From UMGS1387 sp045540015 (GTDB lineage: Bacteria; Bacillota; Clostridia; Oscillospirales; CAG-382), in contig JAZQGP010000008.1 in assembly GCA_045540015.1 (NCBI GenBank), positions 1 to 46,868 of the forward strand: a stretch of 46,868 nt of DNA, given 5' to 3'. The position numbers and the translations under genes were made by a program. Position 1 is the stretch's first letter, and every line of letters begins with the position of its first letter. Shown here one piece after another: positions 17,025 through 24,201 of this stretch. The notes beneath the pieces are model-generated. The model saw nothing but the letters and a program-made list of their open reading frames with translations. It ran no database searches and had not been told where the DNA came from.

Positions 17025-17042
17025 CACATATATAATAGGAAA

Positions 17043-17570
17043 TTAAATTAAGCTCTTGTACACTTTGTAAATCTCATCCTTGAGAAGTTCGTTCGAAAAC
17101 ACTGCCGGCGCAATAGTTGCTATTGGTATTAACCCTCTCTTTATAACAACGTAGTCGGCTATAATGCCGTCCTTGAGCTTCTTTGAGCGTATGTATATGC
17201 CGTAGTCCATTTCGTCGTCTAAAGGCTCAAAATACTTGGCATTGATGAATAAACAGCCTTTTGAATAGAATATCGGCTCAAAACTTGCACCGTGATACTG
17301 AATAGAGAAACAGCTGCGTTTTTCAACAGCTTCCTCACCGTCGCAAACATCTGGAACGTCAAAACCTTCTGCATCACTGTAGAAGTAACCGGCTCTCTTG
17401 TCTTCCGGAATGTCAAACATGATAAATAACGGATCCTTCTCAATGTAGGATAACCCGCCGTATAAATAACTCGCCGAACTGTTTCCAAGCCATAGCAAAC
17501 CGTCTTCACTGCGCTTTGCAATAATCTGCTTTGAACTTTTGCAGATGCTTTCAATTTTCTTTAGTTTCAT
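17043..17570 (-). CDS. Hypothetical phage early protein
   Basis: ATG at 17570 with AAAGGTGAT upstream gives 175 residues beginning MKLKKIESICKSSKQIIAKR. The protein is mixed alpha/beta, without membrane segments or catalytic motifs that I can recognise. It is the last gene before the structured region and rep, so a role near replication is possible but not shown. Confidence 0.6.
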   Translation of the reverse strand: MKLKKIESICKSSKQIIAKRSEDGLLWLGNSSASYLYGGLSYIEKDPLFIMFDIPEDKRAGYFYSDAEGFDVPDVCDGEEAVEKRSCFSIQYHGASFEPIFYSKGCLFINAKYFEPLDDEMDYGIYIRSKKLKDGIIADYVVIKRGLIPIATIAPAVFSNELLKDEIYKVYKSLI

Positions 17571-17577
17571 TTGTGCA

Positions 17578-17709
17578 TCACCTTTCACCGTACATGTATC
17601 TGTTGTAATCCCTGTCAAACGCCTTTTGCTTCTGCCTCGTAGGCTTCCAGTGCCTGTTCTTCCAGTGCCACTTGACAGTGAATATAAAGCCTTTTATATC
17701 CTCGAACAT
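17578..17709 (-). CDS. Small basic phage protein
   Basis: A 43-residue frame begins MFEDIKGFIFTVKWHWKNRH and has GTGAGGAAAG ahead of the ATG. It is rich in Lys, Arg, Trp and Tyr. It fits snugly between its neighbours (7-8 bases on each side), which supports it as a real gene. Function is unknown. Confidence 0.6.
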   Translation of the reverse strand: MFEDIKGFIFTVKWHWKNRHWKPTRQKQKAFDRDYNRYMYGER

Positions 17710-17717
17710 AACTTTCC

Positions 17718-18062
17718 TCACGCCTTCTTCCTCACTTCAATATTTCCCCCAAAGGGACTGTCAATCTTGCTTAAATCAATCCCAAGCACAGTTTTAAGCT
17801 TGTGCTCGCATACCCATATAGCATCTGCATCCGTGTCGAATTGGTAGTCACTTAGCATCCCTTGTATCATCGGAGACGTTTCCTCAAGGAACTTAAGTAA
17901 CCTCTTCTTTCCAAAACCAAATTGCACGTGTAGCTGCCAAAGTATTATCGCTTCCACGTTCCTCGTAACCTTCGGCATTGCTTCGTCTTCGAGCCATCTT
18001 AACGCATACGCAAGTGCCGCATCTTTTTGCTTTCTCGTTGCAACTTCCATTCTACATTTCAT
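17718..18062 (-). CDS. Hypothetical phage early protein
   Basis: The start ATG at 18062 follows GGAGTG and gives 114 residues beginning MKCRMEVATRKQKDAALAYA. The protein is helical, with LQHVQFGFGKKRLLKFLEE-like content in its middle part. The start overlaps the end of the Lar-like gene. Similar small proteins occur in the early regions of Clostridia phages. No function is known to me. Confidence 0.6.
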   Translation of the reverse strand: MKCRMEVATRKQKDAALAYALRWLEDEAMPKVTRNVEAIILWQLHVQFGFGKKRLLKFLEETSPMIQGMLSDYQFDTDADAIWVCEHKLKTVLGIDLSKIDSPFGGNIEVRKKA

Positions 18063-18255
18063 TTTCAACACTCCTGTTCCACGCATCAGCTTCTGCATCC
18101 TCACTTGCGTGCATTTCTGTGAAAGAACTGCAGAAACAAGCTCCTACCGGCTTTGATACCGACAAAATGAAGTATTCGCCGCAGGCATATGCAATCATCG
18201 GAACATCACCACACTTCGGACACGGCTTTAGTTCCTTGTTGCTAAATAATGACAT
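18052..18255 (-). CDS. Lar-like zinc-binding protein
   Basis: ATG at 18255, 8 bases after AAGGAG, gives 67 residues. The pattern LKPCPKCGDVPMI, then CFCSSF, then EDAEADAWNR matches the small Lar family (restriction alleviation proteins and many phage homologues). Four or five Cys could hold one zinc. Anti-restriction activity is known for the Rac Lar protein and is only a possibility here. Confidence 0.7.
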   Translation of the reverse strand: MSLFSNKELKPCPKCGDVPMIAYACGEYFILSVSKPVGACFCSSFTEMHASEDAEADAWNRSVENEM

Positions 18256-18263
18256 TTTCATCA

Positions 18264-18303
18264 CTCCTTAAAATCGTTCTTTCATTGAATTGCGATTTTA
18301 TTG
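18264..18303 (-). repeat. 40-bp leader repeat, copy 1
   Basis: This 40-base segment is identical to 18703-18742. On the minus strand it holds AAAATCG and CGATTTT arms around a 16-base loop, followed directly by AAGGAG, the ribosome site of the Lar-like gene. The hairpin therefore sits immediately before the ribosome site. Confidence 0.8.
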
Positions 18304-18304
18304 G

Positions 18305-18694
18305 CTATTTAAGAAAACAAATACCAATATGCAAATAATCTCCGTCTATTGATACACTTGTAACCTCTGCATTTAGAATACTGTCTGTAAACACTTTTCT
18401 TCTTTCCATACCTCTTTTCCAAATGCTCGACCAAATAATATTTAGTGGTTCTTTGAAGTCCTCATATATCACAACATTCGTTCCGAAATGAATGATGCCA
18501 GAAAGTTTTCTTAAAGTAAGTATTCTTAAATTCTCAATATCAGAGGGTTGCACATTGGTATTTTCATACTCACCAAGTTTTTTATAGATATCGTTATAAG
18601 ATGGCTTTTCCATTAAGATAATTTCTTTTCTCTCTGCATTATCTTTCGGCTGATAAAAGCCATCACTTAAAAATCTTTTATCTGTTAATCTCAT
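18305..18694 (-). CDS. Hypothetical phage protein
   Basis: This 129-residue protein begins MRLTDKRFLSDGFYQPKDNA after a strong AAGGAGG. It carries NDIYKKLGEYENT, a helix often present in small Clostridia phage proteins. The second half is beta-rich and Ile-rich. It is framed by two copies of a 40-bp leader repeat. Function is unknown. Confidence 0.6.
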   Translation of the reverse strand: MRLTDKRFLSDGFYQPKDNAERKEIILMEKPSYNDIYKKLGEYENTNVQPSDIENLRILTLRKLSGIIHFGTNVVIYEDFKEPLNIIWSSIWKRGMERRKVFTDSILNAEVTSVSIDGDYLHIGICFLK

Positions 18695-18702
18695 AAAATT
18701 TC

Positions 18703-18742
18703 CTCCTTAAAATCGTTCTTTCATTGAATTGCGATTTTATTG
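18703..18742 (-). repeat. 40-bp leader repeat, copy 2
   Basis: This is identical to 18264-18303 and again places a stem-loop just before an AAGGAG ribosome site, here of the gene at 18305-18694. Two tandem genes thus share the same 5' leader, which suggests either shared post-transcriptional control or a recent duplication of the leader. Confidence 0.8.
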
Positions 18743-18808
18743 CTATTCGCCAAAACACATTTCAAGGCGAATATCTCTTGTTTTATAACGAATTAACTTG
18801 CCGGTAAC

Positions 18809-19153
18809 TTACTTGTCAGTTGTCCTACCCATTTTCGCACCGCAACGGGGGCAATAATCAAATTCACATTCACAAGAATATGTATAATCTCCGTCCTCGT
18901 CATATTTTGTTTCGGTATAGTCTGCACAACAAAAGCCACATTCCGAACACCAAAATTCATCAACGGGGTGCATACTTGTCTTGTTATATCCGTGTTTCAC
19001 TTCCACAACATCGGCTGTGGGTGCTTGTGATATTTCCCGTAACACAGAACACTTGGCATCATTCCATCTCGCAGGCTTTCCAGCAACTCTTATATCAAGG
19101 TTTTTTATTATCTCTGCTAATTCACAAGCATCAATATATCGTTTATATGCCAT
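18809..19153 (-). CDS. Phage protein with C-terminal zinc ribbon
   Basis: ATG at 19153 forms a TGATG overlap with the upstream gene and gives 114 residues. The segment QAPTADVVEVKHG is a widely shared phage phrase. It is followed by a zinc ribbon with paired Cys (CSECGFCC, then CECEFDYCPRCGAKM). Such proteins are common in Clostridia prophage early operons, and their role is unknown. Confidence 0.75.
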   Translation of the reverse strand: MAYKRYIDACELAEIIKNLDIRVAGKPARWNDAKCSVLREISQAPTADVVEVKHGYNKTSMHPVDEFWCSECGFCCADYTETKYDEDGDYTYSCECEFDYCPRCGAKMGRTTDK

Positions 19154-19284
19154 CACTCCGCACCTTCACTTTCGTAATATTCACATTCGTTCTGCTTATC
19201 TTCGTAAGGGCAAATGTCAGCACGTTCAGGGCAATCACCGCAACAACATATGCCCTCAAATTCTGCGTACCATTTACAAGCCAT
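19153..19284 (-). CDS. Small Cys-rich phage protein
   Basis: A 43-residue frame from ATG at 19284 begins MACKWYAEFEGICCCGDCPE and has seven to eight Cys. It is linked to both neighbours by TGATG overlaps, which supports translational coupling and a real gene. It probably binds a metal. Function is unknown. Confidence 0.65.
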   Translation of the reverse strand: MACKWYAEFEGICCCGDCPERADICPYEDKQNECEYYESEGAE

Positions 19285-19478
19285 CACTCAACACCGCCCT
19301 TTCTCAAATCTTCACCGTATTTGTTTTTGTACTCATTAAGCAAACAATTTATAATATAGTTCTGCCTATCTAACTTGTATCTTAATTTTTTAGCTTTGTC
19401 ACATTCCCTGTCGATGAGTTTAAGCCACCTCATTTTGACGGACAGTTCAAAAGAACGTTTTATCAGTTCTAACACCAC
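19284..19478 (-). CDS. Small coiled-coil phage protein
   Basis: This 64-residue protein starts with GTG at 19478, overlapping the upstream gene. It is Lys/Arg/Leu-rich and helical, with CDKAKKLRYKLDRQNYIINC in its centre. It is coupled to the next gene by TGATG. Function is unknown. Confidence 0.55.
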   Translation of the reverse strand: MVLELIKRSFELSVKMRWLKLIDRECDKAKKLRYKLDRQNYIINCLLNEYKNKYGEDLRKGGVE

Positions 19479-19678
19479 TTCGCACCGCCTTTTCTATCAA
19501 GTTCCAACAGTCTTTCAAATGTTTCTTTGGGTATTCTAATATGTGTAATTCTTGAATACGTCGTATCAACCCATTTTTTATTTCCGTTTTTCACATCTTC
19601 GTACATTTGAGTATCTTCAACGTGTCCAGTGACTATTTTCCCGTAATTATCGAATGTCGTTTTTAATTTGACTTTCAT
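19469..19678 (-). CDS. Hypothetical phage protein
   Basis: ATG at 19678, seven bases after AGGAG, gives 69 residues from MKVKLKTTFDNYGKIVTGHV. The upstream extension of the open frame lies inside the next gene and lacks a ribosome site. The end, IPKETFERLLELDRK, is helical. No family is recognised. Confidence 0.6.
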   Translation of the reverse strand: MKVKLKTTFDNYGKIVTGHVEDTQMYEDVKNGNKKWVDTTYSRITHIRIPKETFERLLELDRKGGAKWC

Positions 19679-19688
19679 GCTCTCGCTC

Positions 19689-19889
19689 CTATTCCGCATA
19701 CAGCGTAGCAACACAGTCGTCAGCTTCAACGCTCGATATTTCACCATTCACAAGATAACAGTCCTCGTTGGTACCGCCGTCAACAATTTCAAGCTGAGTA
19801 AATTCCTTTAATGTCATGAGCCCGTGAACCCTCACTTCAGCTCCTGCCGGAACACTCGATAATTGATCCATAAGTTCGTATACTTTCAT
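19689..19889 (-). CDS. Small phage protein
   Basis: This 66-residue acidic protein begins MKVYELMDQLSSVPAGAEVR, a pattern shared by many short phage proteins of unknown role. GAGGAATGAAAA lies before the start. No catalytic motif is present. Confidence 0.65.
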   Translation of the reverse strand: MKVYELMDQLSSVPAGAEVRVHGLMTLKEFTQLEIVDGGTNEDCYLVNGEISSVEADDCVATLYAE

Positions 19890-19921
19890 TTTTCATTCCT
19901 CATTCCTAATTTCTCATTGTT

Positions 19922-20062
19922 TCAAACCGTCACCGCCGCATTCAGAACAGCGGCAGCAAACCAGTATATTGCCATACGTACATCACACTTTGCAGCACAT
20001 ATAACACCTGCACCTATTTGCAGGATTATAAGTATCATAGGGAATATCTGTGTTATTTTCAT
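19922..20062 (-). CDS. Small phage membrane protein
   Basis: A 46-residue frame begins MKITQIFPMILIILQIGAGV and holds two short hydrophobic helices separated by KCDVRMA. The start overlaps the stop of the PAPS-reductase-like gene as ATGA. Close relatives occur in many Clostridia prophages at this place. It would lie in the inner membrane. Function is unknown. Confidence 0.7.
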   Translation of the reverse strand: MKITQIFPMILIILQIGAGVICAAKCDVRMAIYWFAAAVLNAAVTV

Positions 20063-20922
20063 AAGCCGTTTTCCTCGTATTCCTCAAGCTCAAGCTGACC
20101 TGCTACGAACTTTTCTTCCATCCACCAACGGAATACGTTTTCTCCGTTGTCCCACTTGGGGTTATTTTCAAGACCTGCCGCCTTTCTCGCATCAAGCATC
20201 TTGTCAAATGTTCTTATGTATGTTCTCTTGTAGGTCGGGAACATCTGAAACTCGTATTCACGCATTCGCTTTCTCGCCATAGCACAGCCAATACAACCAA
20301 CTCTGCAAAAGCCCATTTCATATAACAGGTTGCATTTCACTTTTGCATCAGAGAGAAAATCCCAAACTTCATTATCTCGCCAGTCAATAATGGGATTTGT
20401 CGTTGTTTTGCCCTTAACAGCACAAATTTCTGTCAGCTTTCTTCGGTCATCGTTGTCGTCAAGATAAACCTTTTTTTTGATATCTCGTGTAAACGTTTCG
20501 TATACGTCACGTTTTCGCCGAGCATTGCTTTCATCCTTCCGAACACCTGTCATAATGTGCAGATTGCTTCCGAAATTCTCTTTCTGCTCACTGCAACAAT
20601 ACCGTACAAGCCTTGTCGGAGGCATTTTCTTCTTGATTATTAGCTGCCACATGGTAAGCTTCGGCATCGTGTATATTGTTTTTATACCTTGCAATTCAAG
20701 TCGGCGAAAGGTATTTCTTACATGGTTGACCGTTTGGGGAGCATCAACTGTTGTGTGACTGTGCTGCACTCGGTACGGAACGCCCGACCGCCTTGTAAGT
20801 TCAAGAAGAACATCACTGTCTTTTCCGCCTGAATAGCAAAGCGTAACCGGCACACCGTAATAACTCAAAGATAGCTCACTTGCTATCTTTATTCGCTCAA
20901 TGGCAATGTGTTCTATATCCAT
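20059..20922 (-). CDS. PAPS-reductase/ATP-pyrophosphatase family protein (IbrA-like)
   Basis: ATG at 20922, with GAGGAG seven bases before, gives 287 residues. Residues about 25-40 hold the PP-loop LCYSGGKDSDVLLEL, which binds ATP and releases pyrophosphate. Further on are RYCCSEQKE and a C-terminal CRVGCIGC Cys cluster that could bind a metal cofactor. The fold is that of phosphosulfate reductases and DndC-type sulfur enzymes, but a full sulfate assimilation role is unlikely in a phage. One gene upstream is a ParB-like protein, giving an IbrA/IbrB-like pair. Confidence 0.85.
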   Translation of the reverse strand: MDIEHIAIERIKIASELSLSYYGVPVTLCYSGGKDSDVLLELTRRSGVPYRVQHSHTTVDAPQTVNHVRNTFRRLELQGIKTIYTMPKLTMWQLIIKKKMPPTRLVRYCCSEQKENFGSNLHIMTGVRKDESNARRKRDVYETFTRDIKKKVYLDDNDDRRKLTEICAVKGKTTTNPIIDWRDNEVWDFLSDAKVKCNLLYEMGFCRVGCIGCAMARKRMREYEFQMFPTYKRTYIRTFDKMLDARKAAGLENNPKWDNGENVFRWWMEEKFVAGQLELEEYEENGL

Positions 20923-21121
20923 CACGCTGCTCCTCCTCAAACAAAGGACACTCAAGCACCCTCACACTGTCAATCTTAACTCCACCCTCACCCCATCGCT
21001 TGACAGGCTCGGTCTTCCAACCCTCAACCGGCTTTAAATTCGCAGACCACGCACATAAACCTACACTTTTCGCACGGTCCGCACAGATTGAAACTTTGCC
21101 TTTCGGCATATTATTCTTCAT
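20897..21121 (-). CDS. Small phage protein between the ParB-like and PAPS-reductase-like genes
   Basis: ATG at 21121, six bases after GAGG, gives 74 residues and overlaps the 3' end of the ParB-like gene. The sequence includes KVSICADRAKSVGLCAWSAN and is basic. Homologues I recall sit in the same place in Clostridia phages, so it may work with its neighbours. ATG at 21109 is an alternative start. Confidence 0.6.
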   Translation of the reverse strand: MKNNMPKGKVSICADRAKSVGLCAWSANLKPVEGWKTEPVKRWGEGGVKIDSVRVLECPLFEEEQRDGYRTHCH

Positions 21122-22436
21122 CAGGAACCTCACATATTTCCTTGAACAGCTCATGTGTTCCCGCTTTTGCCTGTTCCTCTTCGTCACTCATTTCGTAACC
21201 AATGTCACAGAGAAAGTCATATATCATATCAAGGCTCTTGTTTCCGACATAATTTCCGCCCCAATTACTGTATTTCATTGTTTCGTAGTCATAAGCCTCG
21301 TTGTATACCGCACACAGGAAGGCTTTTTTCGGATTTGCTTTTGTTGCAATTTCTTTTTTACTGTCTGCCCCAAGTAAGTTAAGGTATTTTGCCTCACTAA
21401 AAGAGAAATACCCGTCTCGGTTCTTGAACCTCACATAATGCTTTGCTACCGTTTCAACATCAACCTTGTTTGCTGGGTAGTTCTTTATAAAGTTGTATCT
21501 CAGCTCATAGAAACGCTTTCCCATTTCACACGCCTTTTCCGCACGCTCTGAGTTCAACTCTTTGAGTATATCTTCCTCTGTCGGTTCTTCGCCCTCTTCC
21601 TCACTGTCAATATGCTCCTTGTATAAAGTCGCACAGTAATTTGAAAGCGAATAATAATATTTAACTACGGAGCTGTCTTCCGGAACAACAAAGTCTTCTA
21701 TCTTGTCCGTGCCGAGATAATAGCTCTTGACAAAATCCATTCCGGAAAGATTTGTCCCTCTCGGTATCTCTTCTGCAAATGGTGATAATACCGCTTTCCA
21801 CTGCTCACGCAGCTTGTTCTGCTCCTGGGTTCTCTTGGCAGCATAAATAGCATTTGCAAAATTCTTCGTGCCGGCAACGTCAAGAAGCTTGTTGCGTTCC
21901 TCGGCATCCTCAATCTTTTCAATTTCCTCAAGGTCGAATATGCTTGCACCTCTGGCAACGCCTTCCTTGAACTTTTCCTTGTCAAGTACAAGAAGCTTTG
22001 TCCTTCTCCTTACCGTGCTTTCGGAAAAGCCTGTCCTGTCAGATATGCTCTTTATGCTCTCACCCAAATCAAGCATAAGCTGCATTCCCTGTGCCTGTTC
22101 GTATATCGTAAGGTCACTTCTTTGCATATTCTCCGCAAGCATCGTTGCAACCTGTTCCTTGTAGTCCATGTCGGATATAACACACGGAACTTCCTTAAGT
22201 CCTGCAACCTTTGCCGCCGCAAGTCTTCTGTGACCGATAACAACTCTGTATCTGTCGGTTACCTTTTTGCTCTTTTCCTTGGTAATGCCCGAGAACCACG
22301 GAACAACCGTAAGATTCTGCAAAATTCCGCTTCTCTTTATGGAATCCGCAAGCTCGCTCACGTCTCCGATTTCTTTTCTCGGATTGTCCGGATGCGGGTC
22401 TATTAAATCTGTTTTTATGTATATAAGTTCACTCAT
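21111..22436 (-). CDS. ParB/Srx-family protein (IbrB-like)
   Basis: ATG at 22436 after AAGGAG gives 441 residues. Residues 1-100 are the ParB N-terminal nuclease-like domain, with DPHPDNPRKEI and GHRRLAAAKVAGL. Residues about 105-165 contain AENMQRSDLTIYEQAQGMQ and an HTH, SISDRTGFSESTVRRRTKLL. The rest is a long, acidic, helical C-terminal region not seen in chromosomal ParB. There is no ParA next to it, so simple plasmid-type partition is unlikely. The pairing with the PAPS-reductase-like gene points to another role. Confidence 0.85.
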   Translation of the reverse strand: MSELIYIKTDLIDPHPDNPRKEIGDVSELADSIKRSGILQNLTVVPWFSGITKEKSKKVTDRYRVVIGHRRLAAAKVAGLKEVPCVISDMDYKEQVATMLAENMQRSDLTIYEQAQGMQLMLDLGESIKSISDRTGFSESTVRRRTKLLVLDKEKFKEGVARGASIFDLEEIEKIEDAEERNKLLDVAGTKNFANAIYAAKRTQEQNKLREQWKAVLSPFAEEIPRGTNLSGMDFVKSYYLGTDKIEDFVVPEDSSVVKYYYSLSNYCATLYKEHIDSEEEGEEPTEEDILKELNSERAEKACEMGKRFYELRYNFIKNYPANKVDVETVAKHYVRFKNRDGYFSFSEAKYLNLLGADSKKEIATKANPKKAFLCAVYNEAYDYETMKYSNWGGNYVGNKSLDMIYDFLCDIGYEMSDEEEQAKAGTHELFKEICEVPDEE

Positions 22437-22609
22437 TTTTTGTTCTCCTTGTCTTTCAGCCACTTTTCAGCTTTTTCTTCCATAACTTCCATAACGTCTT
22501 CGGGCGGCCCTTGAAAATGCCAACATATCTCATATAACGGACAAACCTTGCAGCTGTCCTTGCTTCCGGGCACAAAATGCGCCTTGCACACTGTTTCTAC
22601 AGCACTCAT
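22433..22609 (-). CDS. Small Cys-rich phage protein
   Basis: ATG at 22609 gives 58 residues beginning MSAVETVCKAHFVPGSKDSC and holding CKVCPLYEICW, a compact four-Cys cluster. The ATGA overlap with the ParB-like gene suggests coupling. It could bind zinc or an iron-sulfur centre. Function is unknown. Confidence 0.6.
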   Translation of the reverse strand: MSAVETVCKAHFVPGSKDSCKVCPLYEICWHFQGPPEDVMEVMEEKAEKWLKDKENKK

Positions 22610-22614
22610 TTCCG

Positions 22615-22827
22615 TCACCTCACCAAGCCGCATATGTAAAACATTGCGAGCATCATTCCACCGTAAGCAAACCAAAAAGAGAAGCAACATATATATTTTG
22701 CAATTTCCTCTTGAAGTTTCCTTTTAAATGTGCTATACTTAAAACGTGAATTATGAGTGGTATCATTTTCACGCATATTTCTGACCGTTGTTGTTACCGC
22801 AACAGCGGTTTTTCTTTTTGTTTCCAT
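22615..22827 (-). CDS. Small phage membrane protein
   Basis: This 70-residue protein begins METKRKTAVAVTTTVRNMRE after GGAGG. It has a basic N-terminal half and one transmembrane helix near the C-terminus (FWFAYGGMMLAMFYICGL). The stop/start overlap with the neighbouring gene at 22827 supports an operon. Function is unknown. Confidence 0.55.
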   Translation of the reverse strand: METKRKTAVAVTTTVRNMRENDTTHNSRFKYSTFKRKLQEEIAKYICCFSFWFAYGGMMLAMFYICGLVR

Positions 22828-23051
22828 TACAGTTTTACCTCCTTCAATACATCCTTCGCAATCTGCATCAAACTGTCACACGTCACATCAATGCACTTGT
22901 AATATCCGTTTTCCCAAATAACCTTGACTATCTCCGAACCGTCCTCAAGAACAACGTAGTCGACCTCGTCAATTGTCCTGTCGCACCGTATGAGTAACAT
23001 CGAAAGCTCGCTTCTGACGAAGACACTCTTTTCCTTCTGTACGTTTGTCAT
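22827..23051 (-). CDS. Hypothetical phage protein
   Basis: ATG at 23051 after TAGGAG gives 74 residues from MTNVQKEKSVFVRSELSMLL. The upstream part of the open frame overlaps the next gene and is a shadow. It is a mixed alpha/beta acidic protein of unknown role. Confidence 0.6.
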   Translation of the reverse strand: MTNVQKEKSVFVRSELSMLLIRCDRTIDEVDYVVLEDGSEIVKVIWENGYYKCIDVTCDSLMQIAKDVLKEVKL

Positions 23052-23061
23052 TTTTCTTCTC

Positions 23062-23304
23062 CTAATAAGCATTCTTATAATTCCTGTCAAAAACACAAAC
23101 CTCGTGCTTTTCGTAATACCGCTTGTCCACCGTTCCTTCACCCTTGACACGGGGATACAGAACAAAGCAGTTCGCATTCTTCGGATTGACATACCCGGTG
23201 TATGTAATAATCCTCTGCCACCCGTCTTTTATGAGATCGATTATGTAACCGCTGCCATTCTTTACAGGTCCTCTGTTTGTGTACATTAAACTTTCGTTAT
23301 CCAT
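23062..23304 (-). CDS. Hypothetical phage protein
   Basis: ATG at 23304 gives 80 residues beginning MDNESLMYTNRGPVKNGSGY. The protein is Tyr-rich and appears beta-rich. It overlaps the upstream gene by 8 bases. No family is recognised. Confidence 0.55.
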   Translation of the reverse strand: MDNESLMYTNRGPVKNGSGYIIDLIKDGWQRIITYTGYVNPKNANCFVLYPRVKGEGTVDKRYYEKHEVCVFDRNYKNAY

Positions 23305-23542
23305 TTTCACACATCCCTTCGTTGCTTTTGATTTTCACTGTCTGCCCTGAAAAGTCAATTTCTAAGCCTTTGTCAGAAGCCACCCGCTTCCACGCATCAC
23401 GATAAGCGAGAGTGTTCAAAATTTCAATACCCGCACCGCCGCATATAACCATGCCTTCATAACTTCGTTGAAGCCTGTCCGCATTCCGCCGAATAAACTC
23501 CGGCGTAAGCACGTCAGATGCGTACTTCTTCATGATGTGCAC
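23297..23542 (-). CDS. Hypothetical phage protein, start uncertain
   Basis: GTG at 23542 with GAGAGGG five bases upstream gives 81 residues containing LTPEFIRRNADRLQRSYEG. The frame stays open to a TTG at 23614, where the peptide is still plausible but there is no ribosome site and the overlap with the next gene would be 101 bases. Function is unknown. Confidence 0.5.
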   Translation of the reverse strand: MHIMKKYASDVLTPEFIRRNADRLQRSYEGMVICGGAGIEILNTLAYRDAWKRVASDKGLEIDFSGQTVKIKSNEGMCENG

Positions 23543-23807
23543 ATATGCCCTCTCGGTCTTTCTCTTTAATGCTTCTTCGTGTGTCAATGTTTTCCACTTC
23601 CTCTTCCTGCTCAATATCTGCTTGCGTCTGCTCCAAGGCTCTCTTTCGTTTTATATCTTCTTCCATTGCATGACGTATCATTGCACGTTCTACATACTCA
23701 AACGCCCTGTCGATTATCTCCTGATGCTTGACAGGATCCTTTTCAATGTAGTCGTCGTGTATTTCGACCGTCGCAAGACCATACTTGTATACAGCAACAC
23801 ACGCCAT
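23514..23807 (-). CDS. Hypothetical phage early protein
   Basis: This 97-residue protein begins MACVAVYKYGLATVEIHDDY, after GGAGTGATTTCATT. The N-terminal half is compact, and the C-terminal half is a Glu/Lys/Arg-rich helix. It is the first gene of the early operon after the Cro-like gene. Function is unknown. Confidence 0.6.
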   Translation of the reverse strand: MACVAVYKYGLATVEIHDDYIEKDPVKHQEIIDRAFEYVERAMIRHAMEEDIKRKRALEQTQADIEQEEEVENIDTRRSIKEKDREGICAHHEEVRI

Positions 23808-23887
23808 AATGAAATCACTCCTTTCCGTAAATTCTATGCCGAAAAATGCTGTTTTTTGCTTGTCCTTACAAGTTAGTGCATTTTTTG

Positions 23888-23910
23888 CAACTTACGTAGT
23901 ACGTAAGTTG
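23888..23910. promoter_or_regulatory. Perfect palindromic operator inside the end of the Cro-like gene
   Basis: CAACTTACGT and ACGTAAGTTG flank a 3-base centre, a perfect 10-bp-arm dyad. It covers the last codons (NLRTT) and stop of the Cro-like gene. The same CTTACGT/ACGTAAG core appears at 24146-24162, so it is very likely bound by the same repressor. Confidence 0.75.
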
Positions 23911-24122
23911 TGGTTAAAAAAAATTAAACCTGCAGTTTCGGCATCAAGACTTAACGCATCAACTATCCTGTTCATAACCCGAGAGGAAGGTTGTGCTTTG
24001 CCACTCAGTACATTTCCAAGTGTGTTCCTGTTAACCTCGGTAATTTCAGATAGTTCTGTAATTGTCTTTATTCCCTTTTCTGCAAGCTGTTTTCTCAATT
24101 CTGTAGTGTTGCACGAATACAC
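23892..24122 (-). CDS. Cro-like XRE-family HTH repressor
   Basis: This 76-residue DNA-binding protein starts with GTG at 24122 and has an upstream AAAGGAG. The HTH is at residues about 20-45, ITELSEITEVNRNTLGNVLSG, the usual XRE layout. It is transcribed toward the lytic genes from the consensus promoter at 24166-24194, divergent from the CI-like gene, so it is the probable lytic-side switch protein. The 3' end overlaps an operator. Confidence 0.85.
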   Translation of the reverse strand: MYSCNTTELRKQLAEKGIKTITELSEITEVNRNTLGNVLSGKAQPSSRVMNRIVDALSLDAETAGLIFFNHNLRTT

Positions 24123-24145
24123 TTTTCACACATCTCCTTTCATTT

Positions 24146-24162
24146 CTTACGTGTTACGTAAG
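24146..24162. promoter_or_regulatory. Operator at the start site of the lytic promoter
   Basis: CTTACGT, three bases, ACGTAAG is a perfect dyad. It lies 4 bases downstream of the -10 box of the minus-strand promoter, so a bound repressor would block transcription start. Confidence 0.75.
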
Positions 24163-24165
24163 TTT

Positions 24166-24194
24166 ATATTATCACATCCTTTTTTATTTGTCAA
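24166..24194 (-). promoter_or_regulatory. Consensus sigma-A promoter for the lytic/early operon
   Basis: The minus strand reads TTGACA (24194-24189), a 17-base spacer and TAATAT (24171-24166). It is followed by the operator at 24146-24162 and the Cro-like gene. Confidence 0.85.
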
Positions 24195-24201
24195 TACTTT
24201 T

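Noticed and set aside
18264..18742. CRISPR-like repeat pair
   Set aside because: There are only two copies, about 440 bases apart with a gene between them, so it is a duplicated leader, not an array.
21111..22436. Plasmid-type partition locus
   Set aside because: No ParA-type ATPase or centromere repeat is beside the ParB-like gene, and the C-terminal region is unlike chromosomal or plasmid ParB.
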